From RYN-230 sp963717125 (GTDB lineage: Bacteria; Actinomycetota; Actinomycetes; Streptosporangiales; Streptosporangiaceae), in NCBI GenBank assembly GCA_963717125.1, contig CAVQVG010000015.1, forward strand, positions 186,001-250,000: a stretch of 64,000 bases of DNA, given 5' to 3'. Position 1 is the first letter of the stretch; each line of letters begins with the position of its first letter. Below are positions 1 through 8,714 of the stretch, piece by piece. Made by a program: the position numbers and the translations under genes. The notes beneath the pieces are model-generated. The model saw only the letters and a list, made by a program, of their open reading frames with translations. It searched no databases and was not told the origin of the DNA.

Positions 1-2
1 TC

Positions 3-524
3 GCGGGGCGGGACGCCAGCCGGCTCATCTCCTGCGCCCAGGCCATGGCCGGCCGGTTCGCCGCGGGCGGACGGCTGCTCACGTTCGGCAACGGCGGCAG
101 CGCCACCGACGCACAGGAACTGGCCTCGCTGTTCCTCGACCCGGGCGCCGGGGAGCGGCCGCTGCCCGCGTTCTGCCTGGCCAACGACACCGCGGTGATC
201 ACCGCGCTGTGCAACGACATCGGGGTCGAGGTGGTCTTCGCCCGGCAGATCGCCGCGCTCGGGCAGCCGCAGGACATCGCGGTCGGCCTGTCCACCAGCG
301 GGAATTCGGAAAACCTGCTGCGCGGGATAGACGAGGCCACCCGGCGCGGCCTGCTCACCGTGGGCATCGCCGGCTACGACGGCGGGAAGATGGCCGAGCT
401 GGACGACCTGGACTTCCTGTTCGTCGCGCCGTCGCCCTCGGTGCACCGGATCCAGGAAGCCCAGACCACGATCTATCACCTGCTCTGGGAACTCACCCTG
501 CGGGCGCTCGGTGATGCGTCGTGA
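3..524 (+). CDS. SIS-domain phosphosugar isomerase, GmhA-like (5' partial)
   Basis: The frame is open back to base 3 with no stop, so the start lies left of the window. The GmhA-type SIS fold is visible: GNGGSATDAQ (first phosphosugar loop), STSGNSENLL (second Ser/Thr phosphate loop) and a C-terminal RIQEAQTTIYHLLWE helix like the GmhA active-site helix. Known GmhA enzymes isomerise sedoheptulose 7-phosphate. The next gene's GTG overlaps this stop by 4 bp (GTGA), so the two are translationally coupled. No heptose-biosynthesis gene is nearby and everything downstream is hydrogenase maturation. A role tied to the hydrogenase locus is an inference from position only, and the true substrate is unknown. 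Confidence 0.85.
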   Translation, partial: AGRDASRLISCAQAMAGRFAAGGRLLTFGNGGSATDAQELASLFLDPGAGERPLPAFCLANDTAVITALCNDIGVEVVFARQIAALGQPQDIAVGLSTSGNSENLLRGIDEATRRGLLTVGIAGYDGGKMAELDDLDFLFVAPSPSVHRIQEAQTTIYHLLWELTLRALGDAS

Positions 525-1042
525 CCAGCACGCAGACCGGCCGTACCCTGGTCGCCTGCCTGGGCAACATCTTCCTCAGCGACGACGGCTTCGGGGTGGA
601 GGTGGCCCGGCGGCTGGCCCGTCACCAGCTGCCCGCCGGAGTTCGCGTCACCGACTACGGCATCCGCGGCATGCACCTGGCCTACGACCTGGCCGAGGGG
701 TTCGACAGCACCATCCTGGTGGACGCCACCCAGCGCGGCGGCGAGCCGGGCACGGTCTACCTGATCGAGCCCGAGCCTGCCCCGGACGACGTTCCCGCCA
801 GCATGAGCTTGCTGAACGCGCACGGCATGCAGCCCGACCTGGTGCTCAGCCTGGCCGGGACGCTGGGCGCGGACGCCGGGCGGGTGCTGGTGGTGGGCTG
901 TGAGCCGGCCAGCCTGGAGGAGGGGATCGGGCTGAGCGCGCCGGTGGCGGCGGCCGTGGACGACGCGGTGCGGATGGTCACCCGGCTGGTGGTAGAGGGG
1001 AACCCTGAGACAGACGTCAAAGCGGAGAGCACGGAGGGGTGA
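521..1042 (+). CDS. Hydrogenase maturation protease (HycI/HyaD/HoxM type)
   Basis: 173 aa, GTG start overlapping the upstream stop. The N-terminus ACLGNIFLSDDGFGVEVARRL matches the G-N-x-x-x-x-D-D-G-x-G signature of [NiFe]-hydrogenase endopeptidases. The first Asp of DDG is the expected nickel-sensing residue. A second conserved region is DYGIRGMHLAYDL. This family removes the C-terminal peptide of the large hydrogenase subunit after metal insertion. Family length is usually 150-190 aa, so it looks complete. Four bases separate it from hypC. The large subunit it should cleave is not in this window. Confidence 0.9.
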   Translation: MTSTQTGRTLVACLGNIFLSDDGFGVEVARRLARHQLPAGVRVTDYGIRGMHLAYDLAEGFDSTILVDATQRGGEPGTVYLIEPEPAPDDVPASMSLLNAHGMQPDLVLSLAGTLGADAGRVLVVGCEPASLEEGIGLSAPVAAAVDDAVRMVTRLVVEGNPETDVKAESTEG

Positions 1043-1046
1043 TCGT

Positions 1047-1319
1047 ATGTGCCTTGGCATACCCGGCGAGGTGATTGAGCTGCTGCCGGAACAGCCCGAC
1101 CTGGCCCGGGTGGACGTGAGCGGGGTGAAGCGGGTGATCAATATCGGGCTGCTCGCGGACGACCCACCGAGCCCCGGCGAATGGGTGCTCATCCACGTCG
1201 GGTTCGCGCTCTCCAAAATCGACGAAGCGGAGGCCGCCGCCGCGCTGCAGTTCCTGGAGGGGATCGGCCAGGCCTACGCGGACGAACTGGCCGCGCTACA
1301 GGAATCCCGGATCGAATAG
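1047..1319 (+). CDS. hypC: Hydrogenase assembly chaperone HypC
   Basis: 90 aa, starting MCLGIPGEV, the HypC signature in which Cys2 binds the Fe(CN)2CO unit with HypD. The GEWVLIHVGFALSKIDEAEA segment is the conserved OB-fold end of HypC/HupF. A GGAGGGG ribosome binding site lies just ahead of ATG 1047. HypC works with HypD to build and deliver the iron-ligand group to the hydrogenase large subunit. Length is normal for the family (70-95 aa). Confidence 0.95.
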   Translation: MCLGIPGEVIELLPEQPDLARVDVSGVKRVINIGLLADDPPSPGEWVLIHVGFALSKIDEAEAAAALQFLEGIGQAYADELAALQESRIE

Positions 1320-1332
1320 GAAGCGGTCTGCG

Positions 1333-2460
1333 ATGCGATTCGTTGATGAATTCCGGGACGCCGACAAGGCGCACGCGCTGGCCGCGAAGATCGCGGAGCT
1401 GTGCGAGCCGGGGCGTCAGTACAAGCTGATGGAAGTGTGCGGCGGGCACACGCACACCATCTACAAGCACGGCCTCGAGGACTACCTGCCCGAGTCGATC
1501 ACCCTGGTGCACGGCCCGGGCTGCCCGGTGTGCGTGATCCCGATGGGCCGGGTGGACGACGCCATCGCGCTGGCGTCCGAGCCGGACACCATCATGACCT
1601 CGTTCGGCGACATGATGCGGGTCCCGGGCAGCAAGGGGTCGTTCTTCGACGCCAAGGCGGCCGGCACGGACATCCGGATGGTGTACTCGCCGCTGGACTC
1701 GCTGAAGATCGCGCGGCAGAACCCGGACAAGCGGGTCGTGTTCATGGCCATCGGCTTCGAGACCACTACCCCGTCCACCGCGATGACCGTGCTCCGCGCG
1801 GCCGCCGAAGGCCTGACGAACTTCTCGGTGTTCTGCAACCACGTCACGATCATCCCGGCCATCAAGGCCATCCTGGACTCCCCCGACCTGCGGCTGGACG
1901 GCTTCATCGGCCCGGGCCACGTGTCCACGATCATCGGCTGCCGGCCCTACGAGTTCATCGCCCGGGACTACGGCAAGCCGGTCGTGGTGGCCGGGTTCGA
2001 GCCGCTGGACATCCTGCAGTCGATCTACATGCTGATGCAGCAGCTGTCCGAGGGCCGCTCCGAGGTGGAGGACCAGTACACCCGGGTGGTGCCCTGGGAC
2101 GGCAACCTGGCCGCGCTCAAGGCCATCACCCAGGTCATGGAGCTGCGGCCGTACTTCGAATGGCGCGGGCTCGGCTTCATCTCGCAGTCCGCGATGAAGA
2201 TGCGCCCGGAGTACGCCGCGTTCGACGCCGAACTGCTCTTCGAGGTGCCCGGGGTGCGGGTCGCCGACCCCAAGGCGTGCCAGTGCGGCGAGGTGCTCAA
2301 GGGCGTGCTCAAACCGTGGGAGTGCAAGGTGTTCGGCACCGCGTGCACGCCCGAGACGCCGATCGGCACCTGCATGGTGTCCCCCGAGGGCGCCTGCGCC
2401 GCCTACTACAACTTCGGCCGGCTGCACCGCCGCCGTGTCGTGGAAGTGAGCATCACATGA
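1333..2460 (+). CDS. hypD: Hydrogenase formation protein HypD
   Basis: 375 aa, full length. Diagnostic HypD motifs: CGGHTH at residues 36-41, HGPGCPVC at 60-67, GFETTTP near 141, and a C-terminal cysteine-rich region (CQCGEVLKG, WECKVFGTACTPETPIGTC) containing the 4Fe-4S ligands. HypD is the redox scaffold on which the Fe(CN)2CO group is assembled with HypC and HypE. The last codons overlap the hypE start (ATGA at 2457-2460), so hypD and hypE are coupled. Confidence 0.96.
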   Translation: MRFVDEFRDADKAHALAAKIAELCEPGRQYKLMEVCGGHTHTIYKHGLEDYLPESITLVHGPGCPVCVIPMGRVDDAIALASEPDTIMTSFGDMMRVPGSKGSFFDAKAAGTDIRMVYSPLDSLKIARQNPDKRVVFMAIGFETTTPSTAMTVLRAAAEGLTNFSVFCNHVTIIPAIKAILDSPDLRLDGFIGPGHVSTIIGCRPYEFIARDYGKPVVVAGFEPLDILQSIYMLMQQLSEGRSEVEDQYTRVVPWDGNLAALKAITQVMELRPYFEWRGLGFISQSAMKMRPEYAAFDAELLFEVPGVRVADPKACQCGEVLKGVLKPWECKVFGTACTPETPIGTCMVSPEGACAAYYNFGRLHRRRVVEVSIT

Positions 2461-3626
2461 CCGACGGGGCCACCTGGGTGGACGAGGCGCTCCGCGAGCA
2501 CGAGCAGCACGAGCAGCAGGCCAGGTCAGCCCGCGGCCGCCCGGCGGCTACCGGCGCGGAACGCGAGCAGCAGGTGCTGGACCGGATCGACCGGGCCCGG
2601 CGGCGCCGGCCCAAGGTCCGCGAAGAGCGGATTACGATGGCGCACGGCTCCGGGGGCAAAGCGACCCGGACCCTGGTCGAGGCCGTGTTCCTCGAGGCGT
2701 TCAGCAACGTCCTGCTGGAGCCGCTGGAAGACGCCGCGCAACTGCACGTGAACGGCTCGCGGGTGGCGTTCACCACCGATTCCTACGTCGTGTCGCCGCT
2801 GTTCTTTCCCGGCGGGGACATCGGTGACCTCGCGGTCAACGGGACCGTCAACGACCTGGCCGTGTCCGGCGCCACCCCGCTGTACCTGTCGGCCGGCTTC
2901 ATCCTGGAGGAAGGCTTCCCGGTCGCGGACCTGACCCGGATCGTGACCTCGATGAAGGCGGCCGCGGAAATCGCCGGCGTCCAGGTGGTCACCGGCGACA
3001 CCAAGGTGGTGCAGAAGGGCAAGGCGGACGGCTGCTACATCAATACGGCCGGCATCGGTGTGGTGGAGCACGAGGTGTCCCTCGGCGTGGCCAACGCGCA
3101 GCCCGGGGACGTGATCATCGTGTCCGGGCCGATCGGCGAGCACGGCGTGACGATCATGCTGGCCCGCGGTGAGCTGGACATCGAGGCCGACCTCACCTCG
3201 GACACCGCCCCGCTGAACGGCCTGATCGCCGACCTGCTGTCGGCCACCACCGGGGTCCGCGCGCTACGCGACGCCACCCGCGGCGGAGTGGCCACCATCC
3301 TCAACGAGGTGGCCACCTCGGCCGGGGTGGGCGTGCAGGTCAGCGAGGACGCGATCCCGGTCTCCACCCTCGTGCGCGGGGCCTGCGAGTTGCTCGGCAT
3401 CGACCCGATGTACGTGGCGTGCGAGGGCCGGCTGGTCGCCGTGGTGGCCCCCGACCAGGCCAGCCGGGCGCTGGCCGCGCTGCGCGGCCACCCGCTCGGT
3501 GCGGCGGCCGCGGTCATCGGCGAGGTCACCGCGGAGCCGCCGGGCGCCGTGCTGCTGAAGACCGCGTTCGGCGGCACCCGGATCGTGGACCTGCTGGTCG
3601 GTGACCCACTGCCGCGGATCTGCTGA
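2457..3626 (+). CDS. hypE: Carbamoyl dehydratase HypE with a charged N-terminal extension
   Basis: 389 aa. ATG 2457 was chosen because it overlaps the hypD stop; family homology begins only near residue 58 (RITMAHGSGGKATRTL). The PurM-like ATP-binding region includes NGTVNDLAVSGA and VVTGDTKVV. The protein ends in PRIC, the invariant C-terminal cysteine that receives the carbamoyl group from HypF and is dehydrated to thiocyanate, the cyanide source. The first 57 residues are Glu/Arg/Gln-rich, carry no recognised domain and are not typical of HypE. An internal start near the conserved block cannot be excluded. Confidence 0.94.
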   Translation: MTDGATWVDEALREHEQHEQQARSARGRPAATGAEREQQVLDRIDRARRRRPKVREERITMAHGSGGKATRTLVEAVFLEAFSNVLLEPLEDAAQLHVNGSRVAFTTDSYVVSPLFFPGGDIGDLAVNGTVNDLAVSGATPLYLSAGFILEEGFPVADLTRIVTSMKAAAEIAGVQVVTGDTKVVQKGKADGCYINTAGIGVVEHEVSLGVANAQPGDVIIVSGPIGEHGVTIMLARGELDIEADLTSDTAPLNGLIADLLSATTGVRALRDATRGGVATILNEVATSAGVGVQVSEDAIPVSTLVRGACELLGIDPMYVACEGRLVAVVAPDQASRALAALRGHPLGAAAAVIGEVTAEPPGAVLLKTAFGGTRIVDLLVGDPLPRIC

Positions 3627-3639
3627 CCACGGGGCGCGC

Positions 3640-3972
3640 ATGCACGAACTGGCCATCACCGAGAGCGTCGTGCAGGCCGTCACCGAGCGGCTGCCCGACG
3701 CCACCGTCCGCTGCGTGTACCTGGAGATCGGCGCGCTGTCCGGCGTGGTCGCGGACTCGGTGCGGTTCTGCTTCGATCTGGTGACCGAGGGGACCAACCT
3801 GGCCGGCGCCCGGCTGGAGATCAGCCAGCCCAGCCCCCGCTGCCAGTGCGCGGACTGTGGCCGGGAGTTCGAGCCGGACGGGCCGATCCCGGTGTGCGGC
3901 TGCGGCAGCCCGGCCGTGTCCGTGCTGACCGGCGCCGAGTTGCGGATCACCGCCGTGGAGGTGGCTTCCTGA
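3640..3972 (+). CDS. hypA: Hydrogenase nickel-insertion protein HypA
   Basis: 110 aa. ATG 3640 gives the canonical MHELAIT N-terminus whose His2 is the nickel ligand; an in-frame GTG 13 codons upstream inside hypE is not needed. The zinc site reads CADC, a 12-residue spacer, then CGC, instead of the classical CxxC-CxxC pair. A further Cys precedes the first pair, so four ligands are still available. HypA delivers nickel with HypB, encoded one base downstream. Confidence 0.92.
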   Translation: MHELAITESVVQAVTERLPDATVRCVYLEIGALSGVVADSVRFCFDLVTEGTNLAGARLEISQPSPRCQCADCGREFEPDGPIPVCGCGSPAVSVLTGAELRITAVEVAS

Positions 3973-3973
3973 C

Positions 3974-4792
3974 ATGTGCGCGACCTGTGGTTGCGGCGAC
4001 GAGGCCAGGGTCCGGGTGCTCGGGCCGGACCGCCTGCACCAGCCCAGCCACGACCACGACCACGAACACGACCATGACCATGACCATGAGCACGGGCATG
4101 AGCATGAGCATGAGCATGAGCACGGTCGCACCATCGTGCTGCAGCAGAAGGTGCTGGCCAAGAACGACCGCCTGGCCGAAGCCAACCGGGCCTGGCTGGC
4201 CGAACGCGGCATCCTCGCGATCAACCTGATGAGCTCGCCGGGGGCCGGGAAGACGACGCTGCTCGAGCGCACGGCCCGGGAAGGCCGGCCCCGAACTGGG
4301 GCTGTCGGTCATCGAAGGGGATCAGGAGACCACCCTGGACGCGGCCCGGATCGAGGCGGCCGGCTGCCCGGTCGCGCAGATCAACACCGGGGCCGGCTGC
4401 CACCTGGACGCCAGCATGGTGGCCCGCGGGCTGCGCGCGCTCGGCCCGGAGCCTGGCTCGCTGCTGGTCATCGAGAACGTCGGCAACCTGGTCTGCCCGG
4501 CCCTGTTCGATCTGGGCGAGGCGGCCCGGGTGGTCATCTCCTCGGTCACCGAAGGCGCCGACAAGCCGGCCAAGTACCCGCAGATGTTCCGGGACGCGGA
4601 TCTCGTCCTGCTCAGCAAGGTGGACCTGCTGCCCTACCTGGACTTCGACACCGCGCGGCACGCCGCCGACCTGGCCCGGGTCAGCCCGCGGACCCGGATC
4701 CTGCCGGTCTCGGCCCGCACCGGCGAGGGCCTGCCCGGCTGGTACGACTGGCTCCGCCAGCACCCCGCCGGCCTCGCCAGCCGCGGCCTTGA
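3974..4792 (+). CDS. hypB: Hydrogenase nickel GTPase HypB, frameshifted
   Basis: The N-terminus MCATCGCGDE is followed by a His/Asp/Glu-rich metal-storage tract at about residues 26-51, then the P-loop SSPGAGKTTLLERTARE. After residue ~103 homology jumps to another frame: from base 4293 the +3 frame reads ELGLSVIEGDQETTLDAARI, INTGAGCHLD, VIENVGNLVCP and SKVDLLPYLD, all standard HypB. One surplus base between 4281 and 4292 (for example a G in GAAGGCC) would explain it. The corrected frame has no stop at the expected end (~4780) and runs to 5054, so a second shift is implied. The coordinates given follow the first frame to its stop. Either the sequence has errors here or hypB is damaged. Confidence 0.85.
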   Translation: MCATCGCGDEARVRVLGPDRLHQPSHDHDHEHDHDHDHEHGHEHEHEHEHGRTIVLQQKVLAKNDRLAEANRAWLAERGILAINLMSSPGAGKTTLLERTAREGRPRTGAVGHRRGSGDHPGRGPDRGGRLPGRADQHRGRLPPGRQHGGPRAARARPGAWLAAGHRERRQPGLPGPVRSGRGGPGGHLLGHRRRRQAGQVPADVPGRGSRPAQQGGPAALPGLRHRAARRRPGPGQPADPDPAGLGPHRRGPARLVRLAPPAPRRPRQPRP

Positions 4793-4808
4793 TCGTGCTC
4801 AAAAAATC

Positions 4809-4831
4809 GGCGTTAACTGGCATTTAACGCC
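4809..4831. promoter_or_regulatory. Inverted repeat between hypB and the PLDc_N gene
   Basis: Perfect 8-bp arms GGCGTTAA and TTAACGCC flank a 7-base spacer in an AT-richer stretch. A second perfect repeat, TCACCC-GTGAC-GGGTGA, lies at 4872-4888. Both sit upstream of the gene at 4979. They look like protein-binding sites or RNA hairpins; no regulator can be assigned. Confidence 0.45.
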
Positions 4832-4978
4832 CACGAGCGCGATGCGGCACGGCCTGCTGGGCCAAATCGACTCACCCGTGACGGGTGATGCCGCGTGTTG
4901 CCCGCGCGCCAATGCTGAACGTACCGGGCCTCCGCCCAACCGCCTGAACGTGGAGCGTCCAGGCGCAAAGGAGACAGA

Positions 4979-5407
4979 ATGCCACTCGCCGTTGCGTCCA
5001 ACTATCCGGTACTGGATATTTTCTGGACGATCATCGAGTTCTTCCTCTGGGTGATCTGGATCTGGATCCTGATCATGATCTTCATCGACATCTTCCGCAG
5101 CCATGATCTATCCGGCTGGGCCAAGGCCCTGTGGTTCCTGTTCGTCCTGCTCATCCCGCTGGTCGGGGTGCTGGTCTACCTGATCGTCCGGGGTGGCTCG
5201 ATGCATGATCGGCAGGTCAAGCAGGCGCAGCGCGAAGCCGACGCGTTCTACGCCAGCTACGGGCGGCACGCGGCCCCGTCGGCCGCCGACGGCGGCGGGG
5301 ACGGGAGCACCGCGGACCAGCTGGCCAAGCTGGCCGACCTGCGCGACCGCGGCGTGCTCAGCCCGGAGGAATTCGAGCGCGAGAAGGCCAAGGTCCTCGC
5401 GGCCTGA
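4979..5407 (+). CDS. PLDc_N membrane protein with C-terminal SHOCT domain
   Basis: 142 aa. RBS AAAGGAGA precedes ATG 4979. Two transmembrane helices (about residues 12-37 and 48-68), with FRSHDLSGWAKALWFLFVLLIPLVGVLVYLIV matching the PLDc_N module. The cytosolic tail ends in QLAKLADLRDRGVLSPEEFEREKAKVLA, a short C-terminal SHOCT domain. Actinobacteria carry many such proteins; function is generally unknown, although SHOCT domains are associated with oligomerisation. It lies between hydrogenase maturation genes but need not be related to them. Confidence 0.85.
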   Translation: MPLAVASNYPVLDIFWTIIEFFLWVIWIWILIMIFIDIFRSHDLSGWAKALWFLFVLLIPLVGVLVYLIVRGGSMHDRQVKQAQREADAFYASYGRHAAPSAADGGGDGSTADQLAKLADLRDRGVLSPEEFEREKAKVLAA

Positions 5408-5422
5408 GGGCTGCCAGGGCAG

Positions 5423-5458
5423 GGCGCTGGGGCGGGCCATCGGGCCCGCCCCAGCGCC
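5423..5458. terminator. Strong bidirectional hairpin
   Basis: A perfect 16-bp GC-rich stem (5423-5438 with 5443-5458) closes on a 4-base loop, ATCG. It sits between the convergent PLDc_N (+) and LAL regulator (-) genes. No T-run follows on either side, as is common for actinobacterial hairpin terminators. Confidence 0.75.
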
Positions 5459-5473
5459 GCCTTCGGCACCCGC

Positions 5474-7806
5474 TCAGAGCACGCCGATCTCCCGGCCGCG
5501 CCGCACCGCGTCGTCCCGGCTGGACACGCCCAGCTTGCGGTAGATCGCCTGCGCGTGCGTCTTGATCGTGTTCGGCGACACGTACAGCTCGCGGCTGATC
5601 TCACGTAGCGACAGCGAGCCGCGGAGCAGGCGCAGCACGTTTTCCTCGCGTTCGGTCAGGCCACCCTCCGGGCGGGCTTTCCGGGCCGGGACGGCCTGCC
5701 GCCGGAGCCGGCCCAGCCGGGTCTGCAGGCAGCCGGTGCCGTCCGGGAACAGGGTGAGCACGCCCTCCGCCTCGCTGAGCAATTCCGCGGCGCCGTCGCT
5801 GTCGCCCAGCGCGAGCAGCACGTCGGCGAGCCGCAGCGTGGCTTCCAGCGTGGCCCACGGGCTGAGCCCGGGGAACCGGCGGCGGACCCGGACGGCGTGG
5901 CGCAGCTCGTTCCGGCTCTCCTTCACCGGCCCTCAGCGGCGTACACCGCGCCGGTCGCGGTGTACGCCAGCGAGCTCTGCGGGGTCTCGGCCAGGTCATC
6001 CTGCACGGCCAGCCGCCGGGCGGCCAGGGCCAGCTCCCGGGCCCGGGCCGGCTGGCCGAGGTCCAGCGACGCCAGGGAAAGCGCGGCGTAGGCGAGCACG
6101 CCGATCAGCGTGGCCGACCCGTCGCTGGCCACGGCCTGCTCCAGCGGCGGCACCGCCGCCTCCAGCTCGCCGGACAGGTAGAGGCAGAACCCGTGGGCGG
6201 CCAGGGCCAGCGTGCGCCACGGCGAGCGCGGGTCGTCTTCGGCGCTGACCGCGGCGTCGGCGCACTGCCGCATGATGCCCAGCCCGTCGAACCCGTACAC
6301 GCCGCGGAGCAGCGCGGCCGAGGAGGCCATGGACTGGATGCCGTCCGGCAGCATGCCGTGCTCCGGCGCCGCCTCGATCACCGGCAGCCAGCGGCGGACC
6401 GGTTCCGGCTCACCGGACAGCGCGGCGGCCCAGGCCGCGCAGTGCGCGGCCAGTGGGTTGGCGGCGATCTGGTCGTCGCTGAGCGAGCCCAGCCAGCCGC
6501 GTACCGTCCCGGCCCGGCCCTCGTTGACGTAGGCGTACCAGTGCTGGGCAACCAGGCCGACCGCTTCGGCCGCGTCCCCGGCGGCCAGCGCGTGCTGCAC
6601 CGCCTCGCCCACCGAGCCCGACGCGCGGTGCCAGGCGGACGCCCGCTGGTGCAGCACCGGTACCTGATCCGGCTCGGTGCCGGCCAGCTCGGTGCGCAGC
6701 ACCTGCCGGAACAGGTGGTGGTAGCGGAACCAGTGCCGGGTCTCGTCCAGCGGCACCACGAACAGGTTCTCCCGCTCCAGCACGTCGATGATCTCCGCCG
6801 CGCCAGCCGCGCCGGTCACCGCCTCGCACAGCGGCGCGCAGAACCTCTCGAGGACCGAGGTCCGGGCCAGGAACTGGCGGATTTCCGGTGGCTGCTGGCC
6901 GAGCACTTCCTCGGCCAGGAAGTCCATGATGAACCGGTTGTCGCCGGTGAAGTCGCGGATGAAACCGGCCGGCGAGGGATGGTTGCGCAGCGACAGCGCG
7001 GCCAGGTACAGCCCGGCCGGCCAGCCCTCGGTCCGGTCCACGATCTGGGCCAGCTCCGGCCGGTTCAGTTCGATGCCGCCGACCGCGTGCAGGAACGCGG
7101 CCGCGTCCGGCCCCGCGAAGCGCAGCTCGCGCATGCCGATCTCGACCATGTCGCCGGCCGCCCGCAGCCGGGCCAGCGGCAGCGGCGGGGTGGCCCGCGT
7201 GCTCACCACGAGCTGGACCGTGGCCGGCAGATGGACCAGGAACGACGCGGTCTGCTCCAGGCAGGCCCGTTCCCTGATCACGTGGTAGTCGTCGAGGACC
7301 AGGACCACCTCGTCGGGCAGCGCGGCCAGCGCGTTGATCAGCATCGGCAGCACCGTGTGCTCGATGTCCGGGGCCTGCCTGCGCAGCGCCCGCAGCACCT
7401 CCGCGCAGTCCAGGCCGGGGCACGCCCGGTACAGCGCGCACGCGATATGCCACCACAGCCGGCCGGGGTCGTCGTCGCCCCGGTCGAGGGAGAGCCAGGC
7501 AAACGGGCGCCGCTCGGTGGGGCTGGACCACCACTGCGCGATCAGCGTGGTCTTGCCGAACCCCGCGGGCGCCTCGACCAGCACGAGCTTGGCCGGGGTG
7601 GCCGCGAGCTGGCTGACCAGCTCCCGCCGCGGCACCCACTCCACCCGCGCCGTGGGCGGGTGCAGCTTGGTCTCGATCGGGACATCGAGGTCGGGACGGG
7701 TGCGCCGCGAGCCACCGACCGCCCGCAGCGCGCGGGGCGGCCGGTCAATCCGCTGCACCGGGCCCGTCTCGGACACCCGGACACTATGACCCACGGGACC
7801 GGACAT
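5474..7806 (-). CDS. LAL-type LuxR transcriptional regulator (MalT-like), split by a frameshift
   Basis: The N-terminal part (7806 to 5923) has a STAND ATPase with Walker A APAGFGKTT, Walker B VVLVLDDYHV and the MalT-like winged-helix and TPR regions. It stops at TGA 5923-5925 after YAAEGR. The next frame begins with GTG 5926 and continues the TPR (ESRNELRHAVRVRRR) to a GerE/LuxR HTH: LTEREENVLRLL, LREISRELYVSPNTIKTHA. One missing base (CGGTGA in place of CGGCTGA) restores an uninterrupted ~777-aa LAL protein. Alternatively the DNA-binding half is a separate coupled gene (GTGA overlap). ATG 7806 is preferred to a TTG 12 bp upstream. It follows the ATPase gene and may form an operon with it. 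Confidence 0.85.
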
Positions 7807-7830
7807 GCCCAGTGCCAATGGTCCCTAGTT

Positions 7831-7844
7831 AGACCGGCCGGTCT
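7831..7844. promoter_or_regulatory. Perfect 14-bp palindrome AGACCGGCCGGTCT
   Basis: It lies between the ATPase stop (7847-7849) and the LAL regulator start on the minus strand, about 25 bp ahead of the LAL ATG. The ACCGG/CCGGT half-sites are the form often recognised by TetR-family repressors. A short transcriptional hairpin is the alternative. Confidence 0.5.
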
Positions 7845-7846
7845 CA

Positions 7847-8398
7847 CTATGCAACAGGGTTCCAGTCCAGCCGGAACCAGACGGCGGTACCCCGGGCGGC
7901 GCCGTCCCGGTACAGGCGGTGACCCCACCACGCGGCCAGCGTCTGCACCGCGAGCAGGCCGTGACCCGACTCGGCCAGCGTCCCGGCTGTCCTGGCGGTC
8001 GGCACCGGCGTGCTGTCCGACCCGTCGTCGAGCACGGCCACGCACGCCGACGCCCGGCCGCGCCACACCACGACCTGAAACTTTCCGCTCCGGCGGCCGG
8101 TCCTGGTGTGCCGGATCGCGTTGCTGGCCAGCTCGGACGCGCACAGCTGGGCATCGTCGGCGACCGGGCAGCCGTCCAGCATCCGGGCCACGAACCGCCG
8201 GGCCTGGGCCACCTGATCGGGCCGCCCCGGGAACACCCGCCGCTTCGGCGTGGCCACCAGCCAGGCGCCCTGCCCCGCCAGCTGCGCCATCGTGCCTGCT
8301 GGGCGGGCGTCCGCGGGGGCGCCGCGCGGCCAGGCGGGCAGGACCATGGTGGCGGTGTCCGGTGCCGCGCGGAGGGCGGGCGGGCTACTGCCGAACAT
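7847..8398 (-). CDS. Anti-sigma-factor-type serine kinase/ATPase (HATPase_c)
   Basis: 183 aa from ATG 8398, chosen because GGGAGAGG stands 5 bases upstream; the frame stays open further upstream without coding character. GHKL motifs: N-box ELASNAIRHT, then VAVLDDGSD and GHGLLAVQTLAAWWGHR. Actinobacteria encode many single-domain RsbW/SpoIIAB-like proteins of this kind, which act on sigma-factor antagonists. No partner sigma or anti-anti-sigma gene is in the window. It is followed by the LAL regulator on the same strand. Confidence 0.85.
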   Translation of the reverse strand: MFGSSPPALRAAPDTATMVLPAWPRGAPADARPAGTMAQLAGQGAWLVATPKRRVFPGRPDQVAQARRFVARMLDGCPVADDAQLCASELASNAIRHTRTGRRSGKFQVVVWRGRASACVAVLDDGSDSTPVPTARTAGTLAESGHGLLAVQTLAAWWGHRLYRDGAARGTAVWFRLDWNPVA

Positions 8399-8714
8399 GG
8401 CACCTCTCCCATCACGGTGCGGTAGAACCCCGAATGGCACCCCCCACTCTGCCGTTACCAGGTGAGATCGTGCTAGGGCCAGAACACCACAAGTAGTGCC
8501 TGACCGGGTAAATTCGGCCACCTGCCAGATGACCCTTACCTTCAGGAAAGTCAGAGGCCCTCGCCCCCGCGGACAGACCGCACCCGGGGTAATGGCCCGG
8601 ATCAAATAACCTAATGGCCCGGCGATCATTTTTCTGAACGCCCTGCCCGTGTACTGCCGCCGCCGGCCGGCCCGGCGGCTGCGGGCGGACCGGGAAACCG
8701 GGCAGACTGGGTCC
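8399..8714. other. Divergent intergenic region upstream of hypF
   Basis: 316 bp between the divergently transcribed ATPase gene and hypF. It must hold both promoters. It is less GC-rich around 8580-8640 (AAATAACC, CATTTTTC), but I see no convincing -35/-10 pair, repeat or ORF. Confidence 0.5.

Noticed and set aside
6193..8496. A 767-codon open frame opposite the LAL regulator
   Set aside because: Arg/Gly/Pro-rich antisense shadow of two recognisable genes.
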